A stretch of 64,000 nt of DNA from CAYZED01 sp964477445 (GTDB lineage: Bacteria; Bacillota; Clostridia; Lutisporales; Lutisporaceae), in NCBI GenBank assembly GCA_964477445.1, contig CAYZED010000002.1, positions 174,248-238,247 of the forward strand, written 5' to 3'. The first letter of the stretch is position 1; every line of letters starts with the position of its first letter. Under the pieces are notes generated by a model. That model saw only the letters and a list, made by a program, of their open reading frames with translations. It searched no databases and was not told where the DNA came from. The translations under genes were made by a program, and so were the position numbers. This document shows positions 16,692 to 25,964 of this stretch, piece by piece.

Positions 16692-18479
16692 ATGAACAGA
16701 TTAAAAGAAGCAATATTATTTACTTTGAAAAAATTCTATTTAGCTGCTTCCCGCTTCCCGCTTACATTAGCTTTACTTGCAACCGCTGCAATAATACTCT
16801 GTTACATGACAAGTCAAAATAACCCGTGGCCTATTAATATCGAAAAACTTGTATTTACTCTTATCTTCGGAGCTGTAATAAGCGCATCAATGCAATTCAT
16901 CGAAGAGCGAAAAATTATCAATCATAAAATACCTTATCTGCATATCATTTTCTCAATAATTTTGACCATTTTGTATTTCTTAATACTATTACCCACCGTT
17001 AAAATTGATATTGAAGTAAGTGTTAGAACTATGGTTGGAATCTTTGCCTTCATTGGATTAGCACTCTGGGTACCATCTTTCAAAGGAAAATCAGGTGATC
17101 CATACGATTTTAAAGCGATTCCACTTGCTCATCTGAAGTCAGCGTTCATATCCGTTTTATATTCTACGGTTTTAATGCTTGGAATAATGGCAATACTTGC
17201 TGCTGTAGACAACCTCTTGTTTAGTATTGACAATAAATCTTACGCCTACACAGCTATAATTATTTGGGTGTTTTTCTTCCCCTTCTATTATCTATCGCTA
17301 ATACCAAAATTTAATTCAGAATTAGAAATGGATATTATTAACAGAGAAAAATCAACCACATGTCCAAAATTCTTAGAAATTCTTATTTCCTATATCGCGA
17401 TACCGCTTATTGCTGTTTTTAGTTTAGTTTTAGTTATTTATTTCTTAAAAATAATTTTCACCCAAACGTGGCCAATAGGAGTTTTAGGCCCAATTGTTCT
17501 TGGATATTCTTCGGCTGGAATACTTGTATTCTTGCTCGCAGCTGTGCTAGAAAATCGTTTTTCACAAATCTATAGAATGATTTTCCCAAAGGTCTTAATA
17601 CCAGTGGTCTTGTTACAATTAATTTCTGTAGGTATAAGACTCAATGCTTACGGAATTACTGAATCAAGATATTATTTAGCTTTGTTTGGCATATATGCTC
17701 TTATAACTGGTGTTTTCTTAAGTTTTAAGCCTACTGGAAGAAACTCCGTTATTGTTATTCTAGCTGTTTGTTTTGGATTGTTTTCGATAACTCCACCAGT
17801 GGATGCTTTTAATATGACAAAAATTAGTCAAATAAGCAGAGTCGAAAAAATTCTTATCTCTGACAAAATCCTTATAAACGGATCACTTACCCCATCATCA
17901 ACCGTAACAGATAAGGACAAATACGAAATTACCAACATATTGACTTACCTAAATACAAGAGGTTATGACAGTAATATTAAATGGTTACCAAAAAAATTCA
18001 ATCCATATATTGATATGAAAAGAGTTGTCGGTTTTGAACCATTTTATGGCAGCAGCCCTGAAGTCATTCAAAACAAATATGCTCAGCTCGATGAAACCCT
18101 AGCTATTGATGTGGCAGGATTTGATAGCATACTAAAAACTAATTCTAATATGCCACTCTATAACTCTGGAACCCCAATAATAAATTTTGAGATCAAAGGC
18201 ATAAAATATACAGTAGAAATTAAAAGAATTGGTTCTTTTGAAGCTGACGTTAAAATTGTTGACGCAAATAAAAACATATTGATTTCTACGAAGCTTTATG
18301 ACAAAGCAAAAGAAATCATAGGTGTTTCTAATAATGGCAAAAATGTTTTATCCCCGTCTGTAATGACTTTAGATGTGTCTAATGCTAAGTACGATATGAG
18401 AGTTATATTTCAAAATATAAATATAGTTCAGAAAGACGGTGCTGACTATAGTTTTTATGTAATGTTTAAGGTGAAATAA
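16692..18479 (+). CDS. DUF4153 family integral membrane protein
   Basis: A 595-residue protein with about ten to twelve hydrophobic helices in residues 15-365, followed by a soluble domain of about 210 residues. The pattern of helices, the DNLLFSIDN loop and the segment FPFYYLSLIPKFN resemble DUF4153 proteins, whose function is unknown. The tail (from about 370) starts with ISQISRVEKILISDKILING and is predicted extracytoplasmic. SD GAGGTG precedes ATG. Probably in an operon with the upstream EamA gene. Confidence 0.75.
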   Translation: MNRLKEAILFTLKKFYLAASRFPLTLALLATAAIILCYMTSQNNPWPINIEKLVFTLIFGAVISASMQFIEERKIINHKIPYLHIIFSIILTILYFLILLPTVKIDIEVSVRTMVGIFAFIGLALWVPSFKGKSGDPYDFKAIPLAHLKSAFISVLYSTVLMLGIMAILAAVDNLLFSIDNKSYAYTAIIIWVFFFPFYYLSLIPKFNSELEMDIINREKSTTCPKFLEILISYIAIPLIAVFSLVLVIYFLKIIFTQTWPIGVLGPIVLGYSSAGILVFLLAAVLENRFSQIYRMIFPKVLIPVVLLQLISVGIRLNAYGITESRYYLALFGIYALITGVFLSFKPTGRNSVIVILAVCFGLFSITPPVDAFNMTKISQISRVEKILISDKILINGSLTPSSTVTDKDKYEITNILTYLNTRGYDSNIKWLPKKFNPYIDMKRVVGFEPFYGSSPEVIQNKYAQLDETLAIDVAGFDSILKTNSNMPLYNSGTPIINFEIKGIKYTVEIKRIGSFEADVKIVDANKNILISTKLYDKAKEIIGVSNNGKNVLSPSVMTLDVSNAKYDMRVIFQNINIVQKDGADYSFYVMFKVK

Positions 18480-18504
18480 CAAAGGCTTACTTTCTTACTC
18501 CAAT

Positions 18505-18535
18505 AAAAAAGCAATCGTAAATCGATTGCTTTTTT
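18505..18535 (+). terminator. Bidirectional terminator after the DUF4153 gene
   Basis: Hairpin GCAATCG-TAAAT-CGATTGC flanked by A6 and T6, 25 bases after the stop codon at 18479. Confidence 0.85.
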
Positions 18536-18603
18536 GTTGGGATTTTATACCCTAGACTTTTTCTGTTAGAACAGTTCTTTTTTGTTGGGATTTTATACCC
18601 TAG
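18529..18603. repeat. 27-bp direct repeat, two copies
   Basis: An identical 27-base sequence (C, T6, then GTTGGGATTTTATACCCTAG) occurs at 18529-18555 and 18577-18603. The first copy begins in the T-tract of the terminator; the second follows a smaller hairpin (CTGTT/AACAG). Each copy also contains the dyad GGGATTTTATACCC. Looks like a duplicated terminator tail. Confidence 0.85.
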
Positions 18604-18674
18604 GATTTTTGTTTGAGTTGTTAGCTCTCTTCTTGAAATTATTGTAACACCTTTCGTCATAGTTTTCAAGGTAA

Positions 18675-19295
18675 TTATCTCAATTCTAACAAATTGTCAT
18701 TTATTGCATTTTTTATAATTTTATCTAACTGATGATTAATTTCATTCTGCGTAAATTTAATTTCTTCGTCACAAACTAGCGAATATATTTCTTCTTTAAT
18801 CTTTAGTATTTGATTTTCATTCAAGTTCTTCTTATTTATATTATATGCCAAAATCTTTGCTTTCTTCACTTTTTCCTCTATATAAAGTCTTTTAAAAATC
18901 TCTATCTTTTTATCACTATTTGCTGCAAAAACTAAGTCACTAATCCCTAAATTCAATAAATTCATATAAGTTTCATCAGAAATATTAACATTAATTGGTT
19001 TTCTGTCATCGTTTTTTATTTGCATAAACCTACTAGCATTTAAAGTTCTAATTTGATTATATACTGCATAAGATGGATATAACGCCAGTGAAGGTGGCAA
19101 TGCAATAACGTCAATTTTAATTTTATTTGTTCCTACGCCGTTTTGTACGCTAGTTAATGGCATAACAATAACCGTACGCATATCGTTATTGATTTTCAAT
19201 ACAACTGAAAGATGAGTTCCGTTAAATTCATTTTCTCTAACATCGTCAAAAATAACATTATACACATGTGCAACTTTAATATCACTAAATTTCAA
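18675..19295 (-). CDS. PemK/MazF-like toxin-fold protein with C-terminal extension
   Basis: A 206-residue protein. Residues 1-120 resemble the MazF/PemK fold: FNGTHLSVVLKIN, VIVMPLTSV, and AVYNQIRTLNASRFMQI, which corresponds to the conserved strand-helix with the catalytic-type Arg and Thr. Most family members end near residue 110-120; this one carries about 85 extra lysine/asparagine-rich helical residues. It starts with TTG (SD GGAGGGG). No antitoxin gene is visible on either side, so it is an orphan or part of a non-standard system. RNase activity is inferred only. Confidence 0.65.
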   Translation of the reverse strand: MKFSDIKVAHVYNVIFDDVRENEFNGTHLSVVLKINNDMRTVIVMPLTSVQNGVGTNKIKIDVIALPPSLALYPSYAVYNQIRTLNASRFMQIKNDDRKPINVNISDETYMNLLNLGISDLVFAANSDKKIEIFKRLYIEEKVKKAKILAYNINKKNLNENQILKIKEEIYSLVCDEEIKFTQNEINHQLDKIIKNAINDNLLELR

Positions 19296-19322
19296 AAATT
19301 CCCCTCCTTCCCTTGATATCTA

Positions 19323-19351
19323 AGTATACACCATATTTGCTATTTTATCAA
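19323..19351 (-). promoter_or_regulatory. Sigma-A type promoter of the MazF-like gene
   Basis: Minus strand TTGATA, 17 bases, TATACT, with the -10 box about 28 bases before the TTG start. A near-consensus promoter dedicated to this gene. Confidence 0.75.
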
Positions 19352-19364
19352 TAAATGTTATTAA

Positions 19365-22004
19365 TTAACTATAAATTAATTCTTGTTGCTTTGCTATGTC
19401 CTTCTCCAACACTTTTGCTGCTAGCTCTCTATCAGCTATTCTAACCGTTTCAACTGCGTCCTTTGCATAGAAGTCAGCTCCAATTCGGTCAGCTGTCTCT
19501 TGAGATAGCACTGCACCACCTACAACAACTTTAACTCCACTACCTTTTAGAATCTCGATAGTAGCTTCCATTCCTGGAATAGTAGTGGTCATTAAAGCTG
19601 AAAGACCTACTAATTTAGTATCAGTATTTTTTACAGCTTCAAGCACCTTCTCTGGATCAACATCACAACCTAAATCAACCACTTCATAGCCATTGTTTTG
19701 GAGCATTACCTTAACGATATTTTTTCCAATGTCATGAATATCTCCTTGGACTGTGCATAAAACCACAATGCCTTTTCCAGTGTTTATATCCACGAGAGTT
19801 TTAATTTTTTCAAACAATGCCTTAACTGTTTCCGCACTTTGTAATAATTGTGGAAGATATATTTTTCCTGTCTCGAAATTTTCTCCAACTATCTGAAGAG
19901 ACGGAATTATGTATTTATCCACTACCCCAAAAGGACCTTCTTCTTCAATAACTATATTTAAACAGTCTAGTGCGTCTTTTTTTAATCCTTTAATTATTGC
20001 TTTTTCTAAAGTCATGGTTTCGCTAATAGGTGAATTTATGATTCCGCCTGTTTTTGAATTGTTATCTAGTTTAGCTTTAGCTTCTATTGTTGTGTTCGAA
20101 GCAGTCAATGGGTTTGATGTGTTTGATGTAGTCGATGGGTTCAACATGTTCGGTGATTTTATACTACTCGCTGCCTTAATTTTGTCAGCTTCAATTTTAT
20201 CAGTAGCATACTGGATATATGCTGAACATCCTTTGTCAAAATTAAAGATAACTCTCGCTGAAATTACAGCCTCCATCATTCTCTCTTCTAAAGGATTTAT
20301 TATCGCAAGATTAAGATTTCTGCCCAAAGCCATTGCTAAGAATCCGGCGTTAAGTATTTTTCTCTCAGGAAGACCAAAAGACACATTACTGACGCCAAGT
20401 GCTGTATGAAGTCCTGATTCTTTACATAGTGTTAAAGCCCTTAATGTCTCCGCCGTGTAGTCCTGAGTGGCACTAGCGGCCATAGAAAGGCAATCTATAA
20501 AGAGTCTATCTTTATTAATTCCGAATTTTTCAGCTTCCGTCCTAATTTTTTCTGCAATTTCAAACCGACCTTCCGCTGTTTTTGGAATATCTTTGCCCAT
20601 AGTCAGCCCGATAACACATGCGCCATATTTCTTAACAAGCGGTAGCACCGAAGCAAGGTTTTCATCTTTTCCATTAACTGAATTTACCATAGCAATACCA
20701 TTATATTGTCTTAATCCAGCTTCAAGAACTGCTGGATTGGAACTGTCAATCTGTAGTGGAGTGTTTACCATGCTTTCAATATTCATTATGAGTTCTTTCA
20801 TAGTATTTATTTCGTTTGTACCCGGAACTGCAACATTTATATCTAACAAATTAGCTCCAGCCTCGGTCTGGCTAATGGCATCTCTATAGGCAAGTGAGTA
20901 ATCTCCATTTTTAAAGTTTTCGGACAAAATTTTTCTTCCAGTCGGATTAATTCTCTCCCCGACAATGGTAATTTCATCTTCCAAATAGTGAATCTTCCCA
21001 GATGAACAAACTAGTAGAGGTTTTTTGATAAGTCGAGATTTTTTGGCTTCTGACATATTATTCTCTGAGTCATTATTCCCAGCATTCATCACTTCCTCAC
21101 TAGTAGCAACAGAAAGATATATTTCTTTTCGATTATTCATTTCTTTTATATACTCCGGTGTCGTTCCGCAACATCCACCTATAATGACTGCCCCATTTGA
21201 TACGAGTTTGTCCATACCTTCGGAGAAAGCATCTTTTTTCATATCAAAAATTGTTTTGCCAGCTACAAGCCTAGGTATTCCAGCATTGGGCATTGCGATT
21301 ACAGGGATGGAGACATGTGAGGATATCCTTGCTACTATGTCAGCTAATTTATCAGGCCCTAACGAACAGTTTACGCCAACTGCGTACGCGCCCATTGCTT
21401 CCATCGTCGCCGCGAAAGCCGCCGGATCAGTGCCTGTAAGGGTTTTCCCATTTGCCTCAAAAGTCATAGAACATATTATAGGCAAATCAGTATTTTCACT
21501 AAAAGCTAAAAAAGCGGCTCTCATTTCTCCCAGCTGACTAAACGTTTCAAAAATAACTACATCCGCACCTTCTGATGATTTTGCGATTTCTGCATATACA
21601 TCATAGATTTCCTGAAAACTGGCATCTCCATATGGCTGCATTAATTTTCCAGTCGGTCCCATATCAAGTGCTATTCTTACGTTTTTATTATTTCCTTTTT
21701 TTGCACTTTCATTTGCGCTTTCATTTGTGCTAATATTTGCCATGCTAATAGCTTTTCGGGCACAATCGATAGCTGCCTTGATAATTTCAGATTGCATGTT
21801 TTCAACGCCATACTTAGCCAGTTTATATCTATTTGCCCCAAAAGTATTGGTCGAAACAAAGTCAGCACCAGCCTCAATATAAGCTTTGTTAATTTCAATT
21901 ACTATTTCTGGTTTTTCTACATTTGTTAGTTCAGGACAACCCTTTATCCCATGTTTATGTAATTCGCTGCCCATAGCTCCATCAAAAAATAAAATTTCCT
22001 TCAT
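19365..22004 (-). CDS. metH: B12-dependent methionine synthase, catalytic part (lacks activation domain)
   Basis: An 879-residue homocysteine methyltransferase. Domain order: Hcy-binding barrel (about 1-300, zinc ligands in NCSLGPD near 212 and GGCCG near 276); pterin/methyltetrahydrofolate barrel (about 345-590, starting TIVGERINPTGRKIL); an Asn/Thr/Ser-rich linker (about 615-660); B12 cap and Rossmann domains (about 660-879, with the cobalt ligand motif DIHDIGKN near 755-762 and LSALMTTT). The SAM-dependent reactivation domain is absent and encoded by the next upstream gene. Start at ATG 22004 (SD AGGTGG). A short Asn/Ser/Glu-rich insertion near residue 95 is unusual. Confidence 0.92.
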   Translation of the reverse strand: MKEILFFDGAMGSELHKHGIKGCPELTNVEKPEIVIEINKAYIEAGADFVSTNTFGANRYKLAKYGVENMQSEIIKAAIDCARKAISMANISTNESANESAKKGNNKNVRIALDMGPTGKLMQPYGDASFQEIYDVYAEIAKSSEGADVVIFETFSQLGEMRAAFLAFSENTDLPIICSMTFEANGKTLTGTDPAAFAATMEAMGAYAVGVNCSLGPDKLADIVARISSHVSIPVIAMPNAGIPRLVAGKTIFDMKKDAFSEGMDKLVSNGAVIIGGCCGTTPEYIKEMNNRKEIYLSVATSEEVMNAGNNDSENNMSEAKKSRLIKKPLLVCSSGKIHYLEDEITIVGERINPTGRKILSENFKNGDYSLAYRDAISQTEAGANLLDINVAVPGTNEINTMKELIMNIESMVNTPLQIDSSNPAVLEAGLRQYNGIAMVNSVNGKDENLASVLPLVKKYGACVIGLTMGKDIPKTAEGRFEIAEKIRTEAEKFGINKDRLFIDCLSMAASATQDYTAETLRALTLCKESGLHTALGVSNVSFGLPERKILNAGFLAMALGRNLNLAIINPLEERMMEAVISARVIFNFDKGCSAYIQYATDKIEADKIKAASSIKSPNMLNPSTTSNTSNPLTASNTTIEAKAKLDNNSKTGGIINSPISETMTLEKAIIKGLKKDALDCLNIVIEEEGPFGVVDKYIIPSLQIVGENFETGKIYLPQLLQSAETVKALFEKIKTLVDINTGKGIVVLCTVQGDIHDIGKNIVKVMLQNNGYEVVDLGCDVDPEKVLEAVKNTDTKLVGLSALMTTTIPGMEATIEILKGSGVKVVVGGAVLSQETADRIGADFYAKDAVETVRIADRELAAKVLEKDIAKQQELIYS

Positions 22005-22020
22005 TATACAACCACCTGCT

Positions 22021-22662
22021 TCAAATATTTTTTTTAAATTCACAATTTTTTTTATTACAGAACTTGCATCCTGAATCAAAATTGTCCATCTTAATCACCG
22101 CTGTAACACTCTTCCTAGGTATCATAAGATTGCTTTCATTTAGATAAACACCTATTCTATCTGCTCTTAAAAAATCAAGAATAGTCTGTTGGTGAAAAAG
22201 CTCCCACTCCCCATAGCCGGGGCTAAAGCGCGAAGATTTAGTCGAGTCCATTTTTAGCTTAATAAGCTCTTCTATATAGTCCATTAATTTCTCAACTAAT
22301 TCTGTACCTACAGCCTCAAGCATTAGCAAATCAAGAGCATTTCCAGCTCCTGCACTCTTTAAAATGTTCTCAAACTGAAATCCCAAAGTCGCCACAGCTA
22401 AATATACGCCTTCATTATCACATATAAATCGATTAATATTCTCGCCGACAAAGAGCTTCTCGCAAAGCTCTTTATTTTCTTCTATATTAACATATGTAAA
22501 TTCAAATTTCGGGCTAACTTTTGATAAAATCTCATTAATTTTTTCTTCAATTTCAATCACAAGATTATCGTATGTTTCATCCCCTGGCATCTTTCTCTTC
22601 CAGCCCATATATCTCAAAATTTCACTACTCGCTGGTTTGAGTTCTTTTATATTTACTTCCAA
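22021..22662 (-). CDS. MetH activation-domain-like protein
   Basis: A 213-residue stand-alone homologue of the vitamin B12-dependent methionine synthase activation domain. The signature RFSPGYGEWELFHQQTI (about 144-160), followed by IGVYLNESNLMIPRKSVTAVI, corresponds to the SAM-binding RxSPGYG region. The C-terminus has a cysteine cluster (CKFCNKKNCEF), as in many separate clostridial versions. It ends 16 bases before metH and is translated first, so the pair forms a two-gene methionine synthase. It would reactivate oxidised cobalamin using SAM and a reductant. Confidence 0.88.
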   Translation of the reverse strand: MEVNIKELKPASSEILRYMGWKRKMPGDETYDNLVIEIEEKINEILSKVSPKFEFTYVNIEENKELCEKLFVGENINRFICDNEGVYLAVATLGFQFENILKSAGAGNALDLLMLEAVGTELVEKLMDYIEELIKLKMDSTKSSRFSPGYGEWELFHQQTILDFLRADRIGVYLNESNLMIPRKSVTAVIKMDNFDSGCKFCNKKNCEFKKNI

Positions 22663-22738
22663 TAATATCGCCCCTCACGAAGTAATAATTTCCCATTTAC
22701 TTCGACCGTCATTTCTTCAACTACTATAAAGATAACTC

Positions 22739-23890
22739 TTATTTAACTAATTCCAGTGTAAAAACTTCACCGTGATCTAATTCTTTAAATTCGATTTTAA
22801 AGCCAGCTTCCCTTGAGAATCTCTTAAGGGTTTCTGCTTCAGTATCTACTAATAAGGAGATTGCAATACCACGTTCTCCATTTCGACCTGTTCTTCCAGT
22901 TCTATGGAGGTAGTCTGCCGTTTTTTCTGGCAAATCGAAGTTTATAATATGGCTAACACCCTTAATGTCAAGTCCTCTGGCGGCAATATCGGACGCTAAC
23001 AAGAGCTTCATTTTTCCACTCCTAAATGCTTCTAATGCGTTCTTTCTTTCGTCTTTATTAGCTGCCCCAAAAAGCGCAAAACAATCTATCTTATGAAATT
23101 TTAATTTGTCATTAAGTAATTGTAAGTCTTCGCCTCTATTAACAAAAACAATAGCTCTGGTTGGCTTAACAGCGTGCAAAACTTTTCGTAACAAATCAGC
23201 TTTTTCTCTTTTATCTCCCTCAAAATACCAATGGCTAATAGTTTCACTAACTGAAAGATCTTCTTTGACTCTAAGCATCATAGCTTCTTTCATGATATCT
23301 GAAGCTTCACTTTTTATCTTTTCGCTGACAGTTGCAGAGACTAAAACAAGCTGTCTATCCCTGAGCGTCGTCTTAATTACTGATTTAACTTCCTCAATAT
23401 TGTTTTTGTCTAAAAGGCGATCCCCTTCATCTATAACAATAGTTTTTATGGTATGTGCGCTAATTTTTTTCTTTTTAATTAACTCGAAAACCCTTCCAGG
23501 CGAACCTACTATTATATGTGGTTTTTCTTTAAGTCTTTCGATCTGTCTATCGATATTCATATTTCCCATTATTGAAGTAGATCTTAGTTTTATAGCTGAA
23601 TCTTCTGCTAATTTCCTAATTTCTTTTTCAATTTGAACCACTAACTCATGAGTCGGAGCTAGAATAATACACTGCATTTCCTTTTTCTCGACATCGGTAT
23701 TTTGAAAAATCGGCAAAAGATATGCCAATGTTTTTCCACTCCCAGTTTGTGATTCACCTATAACATCCTTATTGTCTAATATATAAGGAATCATTTCACT
23801 TTGAATTTTTGTAGGGATTGTTATCCCTTGTTTTTCGAGACCAATGATCAATTCATCATTTAATCCCAGCGCTTTAAAACTTCTTTCCAT
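22739..23890 (-). CDS. DEAD-box RNA helicase (CshA/CshB-like)
   Basis: A 383-residue core helicase without C-terminal extension. Motifs: Q motif GITIPTKIQ (about 24-32), motif I GESQTGSGKT, Ia APTHELV, Ib GSPGRV, motif II VIDEGDRLLD, motif III VSATVS, motif IV IVFVNRGED, V ASDIAARGLDI and VI HRTGRTGR. Motif II reads DEGD instead of DEAD; the two catalytic acidic residues are kept. The short length suggests a cold-shock or ribosome-assembly helicase. SD GAAGGAG precedes ATG. Confidence 0.93.
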   Translation of the reverse strand: MERSFKALGLNDELIIGLEKQGITIPTKIQSEMIPYILDNKDVIGESQTGSGKTLAYLLPIFQNTDVEKKEMQCIILAPTHELVVQIEKEIRKLAEDSAIKLRSTSIMGNMNIDRQIERLKEKPHIIVGSPGRVFELIKKKKISAHTIKTIVIDEGDRLLDKNNIEEVKSVIKTTLRDRQLVLVSATVSEKIKSEASDIMKEAMMLRVKEDLSVSETISHWYFEGDKREKADLLRKVLHAVKPTRAIVFVNRGEDLQLLNDKLKFHKIDCFALFGAANKDERKNALEAFRSGKMKLLLASDIAARGLDIKGVSHIINFDLPEKTADYLHRTGRTGRNGERGIAISLLVDTEAETLKRFSREAGFKIEFKELDHGEVFTLELVK

Positions 23891-24191
23891 TTTTTCTCCT
23901 TCAATTATCTATATCAAAAATCATATATATTAATTCAGTTTTCTTAAAAAAACAAAACATACGAATAAAATATGTGTAAACAAGTATAACACAAGAGCTC
24001 AATTTGTGATATAATTTGATGTGTTTTGTTGAAACTCATTTACTAAAACCTATTTACTTATGTCTTTAATTTTCGCTTAGGCGATTGAATCGTTAAAATT
24101 AATTTCGTTATATTTAACAAAACAAATACTTAACTATCTTAAACAAAAACATTCACAATATAATATTTATTTAGAAGCAGGGGGAAAAACT
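23891..24191. promoter_or_regulatory. Divergent intergenic region between helicase and ABC-F genes
   Basis: 301 bases of AT-rich sequence without a gene. It must hold both promoters. A TATAAT at 24010-24015 suits the plus-strand ABC-F gene, which would give it a leader of about 170 nt; a TATACT on the minus strand near 23993-23998 suits the helicase. Neither has a good -35 box, and I see no convincing attenuator. Confidence 0.4.
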
Positions 24192-25841
24192 TTGATAAAC
24201 TGTAGTAATGTAAGTCTGCGCTTCGGTGCCAGATTGTTATTTGAAGATGTAAATATCCAATTTACGAGAGAAAATTGTTATGGCTTAATAGGAGCTAATG
24301 GATCAGGGAAGTCAACTTTTCTGAAAATCTTGTCGGGTGAAATCGAATCAAATACCGGAGATATTTCGATAACTCCAGGAGAACGATTGGCTATTCTTAA
24401 ACAAAATCATTTCGAATTTGATGAATTTGAAGTACTAAAAACTGTAATCATGGGTCATACGCGCCTCTATGCCATTATGGAAGAAAAGGATGCCCTTTAT
24501 GCCAAGGTCGATTTTTCTGACGAAGATGGAATAAGAGCTGCAGAGCTCGAAGGTGAATTTGCAGACTTAAACGGTTGGGACGCTGAATATGAAGCAGCCT
24601 CACTCTTAACTGGTCTTGGAATACCTGAAAATCTACACTCTAAATCCGTAAAAGAACTTACCGGTGGAGAAAAAGTTAAAGTTCTTCTCGCTCAAGCTTT
24701 ATTTGGACATCCTGATATTTTGCTTCTTGATGAACCAACTAACCATCTAGATATTAAATCTATCAGATGGCTAGAAAATTTCTTGCTTGATTTTGAGAGT
24801 ATCGTTATCGTTGTATCACATGATAGACACTTTTTGAACAAAGTCTGTACCCATATGGCGGATATAGATTATGGGAAAATCAAACTCTATACTGGAAACT
24901 ATGACTTCTGGTATGAGTCAAGTCAATTTGCATTGACAATGCTAAGAGACAAAAATAAAAAGATGGAAGAAAAAATGAAGGACCTTCAAGAATTTATCAC
25001 ACGATTTAGTGCAAACGCTTCTAAATCAAAACAAGCAACCTCAAGAAAAAAACAGCTTGAAAAGTTAACACTTGAAGATATTCAACCTTCCACTAGGAAA
25101 TATCCTTTCGTTGGGTTTAAACCCGAGCGAGAAGTTGGAAATGAAGTTCTTACAGTTTCAAATTTAGCAAAAACGCTTGACGGTAGAGCATTATTTGATA
25201 ATCTCTCATTTAGAGTTAATAAAGGCGATAAAATAGCCCTTGTTGGAGAAGATGAAATCGCAAAAACTGCACTTCTTAAGATTTTGATGGGCGAAATGGA
25301 GCCTGATTCTGGTGAGTTTAAATGGGGAGTAACCACATCGCGCGCTTATCTTCCTAAAGACAATGCTGAATACTTTGAAGAAATTGAAATGAACTTAGTG
25401 GAATGGCTGAGACAATATTCTATAGAAAAATCCGAGAGTTTCTTAAGAGGCTTCCTCGGCAGAATGTTGTTTTCTGGTGAAGAGACTATGAAAATGGCAA
25501 AAGTTTTATCTGGTGGAGAAAAAGTTAGATGTATGCTCTCAAAAATGATGAACACAGCTGCAAATGTTTTACTATTAGATGAACCAACGAACCATTTGGA
25601 TTTGGAATCAATTACAGCACTAAATAATGGACTTGTATCTTTTGTAGGGAATATAATTTTCACTTCCCATGATCAGCAGTTTGTAAACACAATCGCAAAT
25701 AGAATAATTGAAATAACACCTCATGGAATAATGGACAGACAGATGACATTCGAAGAATATATTGAGAACGAAGAGGTTCAAAGACTTCTCGATGAAATGT
25801 TCGCGGCTGCGAATGCTTCAAGGAATGCAAGATACGAATAG
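24192..25841 (+). CDS. ABC-F family ATPase (YbiT/YkpA-like)
   Basis: A 549-residue protein with two ABC cassettes and no membrane segments, as in translation factors of the ABC-F family. Cassette 1 has Walker A GANGSGKST (about 36-44), signature LTGGEKVKVLLAQAL and DEPTNHLD. The charged interdomain linker is at about 240-305 (KKMEEKMKDLQEF...KKQLEKL). Cassette 2 has signature LSGGEKVRCMLS and DEPTNHLD but a degenerate Walker A, LVGEDEIAKTALLK. The start is TTG (SD AGGGGG). Likely acts on stalled ribosomes; antibiotic resistance is not implied. Confidence 0.92.
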   Translation: MINCSNVSLRFGARLLFEDVNIQFTRENCYGLIGANGSGKSTFLKILSGEIESNTGDISITPGERLAILKQNHFEFDEFEVLKTVIMGHTRLYAIMEEKDALYAKVDFSDEDGIRAAELEGEFADLNGWDAEYEAASLLTGLGIPENLHSKSVKELTGGEKVKVLLAQALFGHPDILLLDEPTNHLDIKSIRWLENFLLDFESIVIVVSHDRHFLNKVCTHMADIDYGKIKLYTGNYDFWYESSQFALTMLRDKNKKMEEKMKDLQEFITRFSANASKSKQATSRKKQLEKLTLEDIQPSTRKYPFVGFKPEREVGNEVLTVSNLAKTLDGRALFDNLSFRVNKGDKIALVGEDEIAKTALLKILMGEMEPDSGEFKWGVTTSRAYLPKDNAEYFEEIEMNLVEWLRQYSIEKSESFLRGFLGRMLFSGEETMKMAKVLSGGEKVRCMLSKMMNTAANVLLLDEPTNHLDLESITALNNGLVSFVGNIIFTSHDQQFVNTIANRIIEITPHGIMDRQMTFEEYIENEEVQRLLDEMFAAANASRNARYE

Positions 25842-25866
25842 AAACAAAGGCGCCTTCGAAAAAACG

Positions 25867-25903
25867 CCCTCGCGGAACTTACATACATGTAAATTTCACG
25901 GGG
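25867..25903. terminator. Long imperfect hairpin after the ABC-F gene
   Basis: Arms 25867-25884 and 25887-25903 pair over about 17 bp if G-T pairs are allowed (AACTTACAT / ATGTAAATT core). No T-tract follows on either strand, so it may be an mRNA-stabilising 3' hairpin or a weak terminator. Confidence 0.4.
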
Positions 25904-25964
25904 TCGTTATATTTGTCAAAAGTTATATTTTCTAAAATATGTAATCTCCTGATATAAATCTTTT

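Noticed and set aside
18487..18669. 60-residue minus-strand ORF
   Set aside because: Made of the terminator and 27-bp direct repeats; no SD and no recognisable protein.
24192..25841. Antibiotic-resistance ABC-F
   Set aside because: Sequence is of the housekeeping YbiT/YkpA type, and no attenuator leader or resistance-specific linker is visible.
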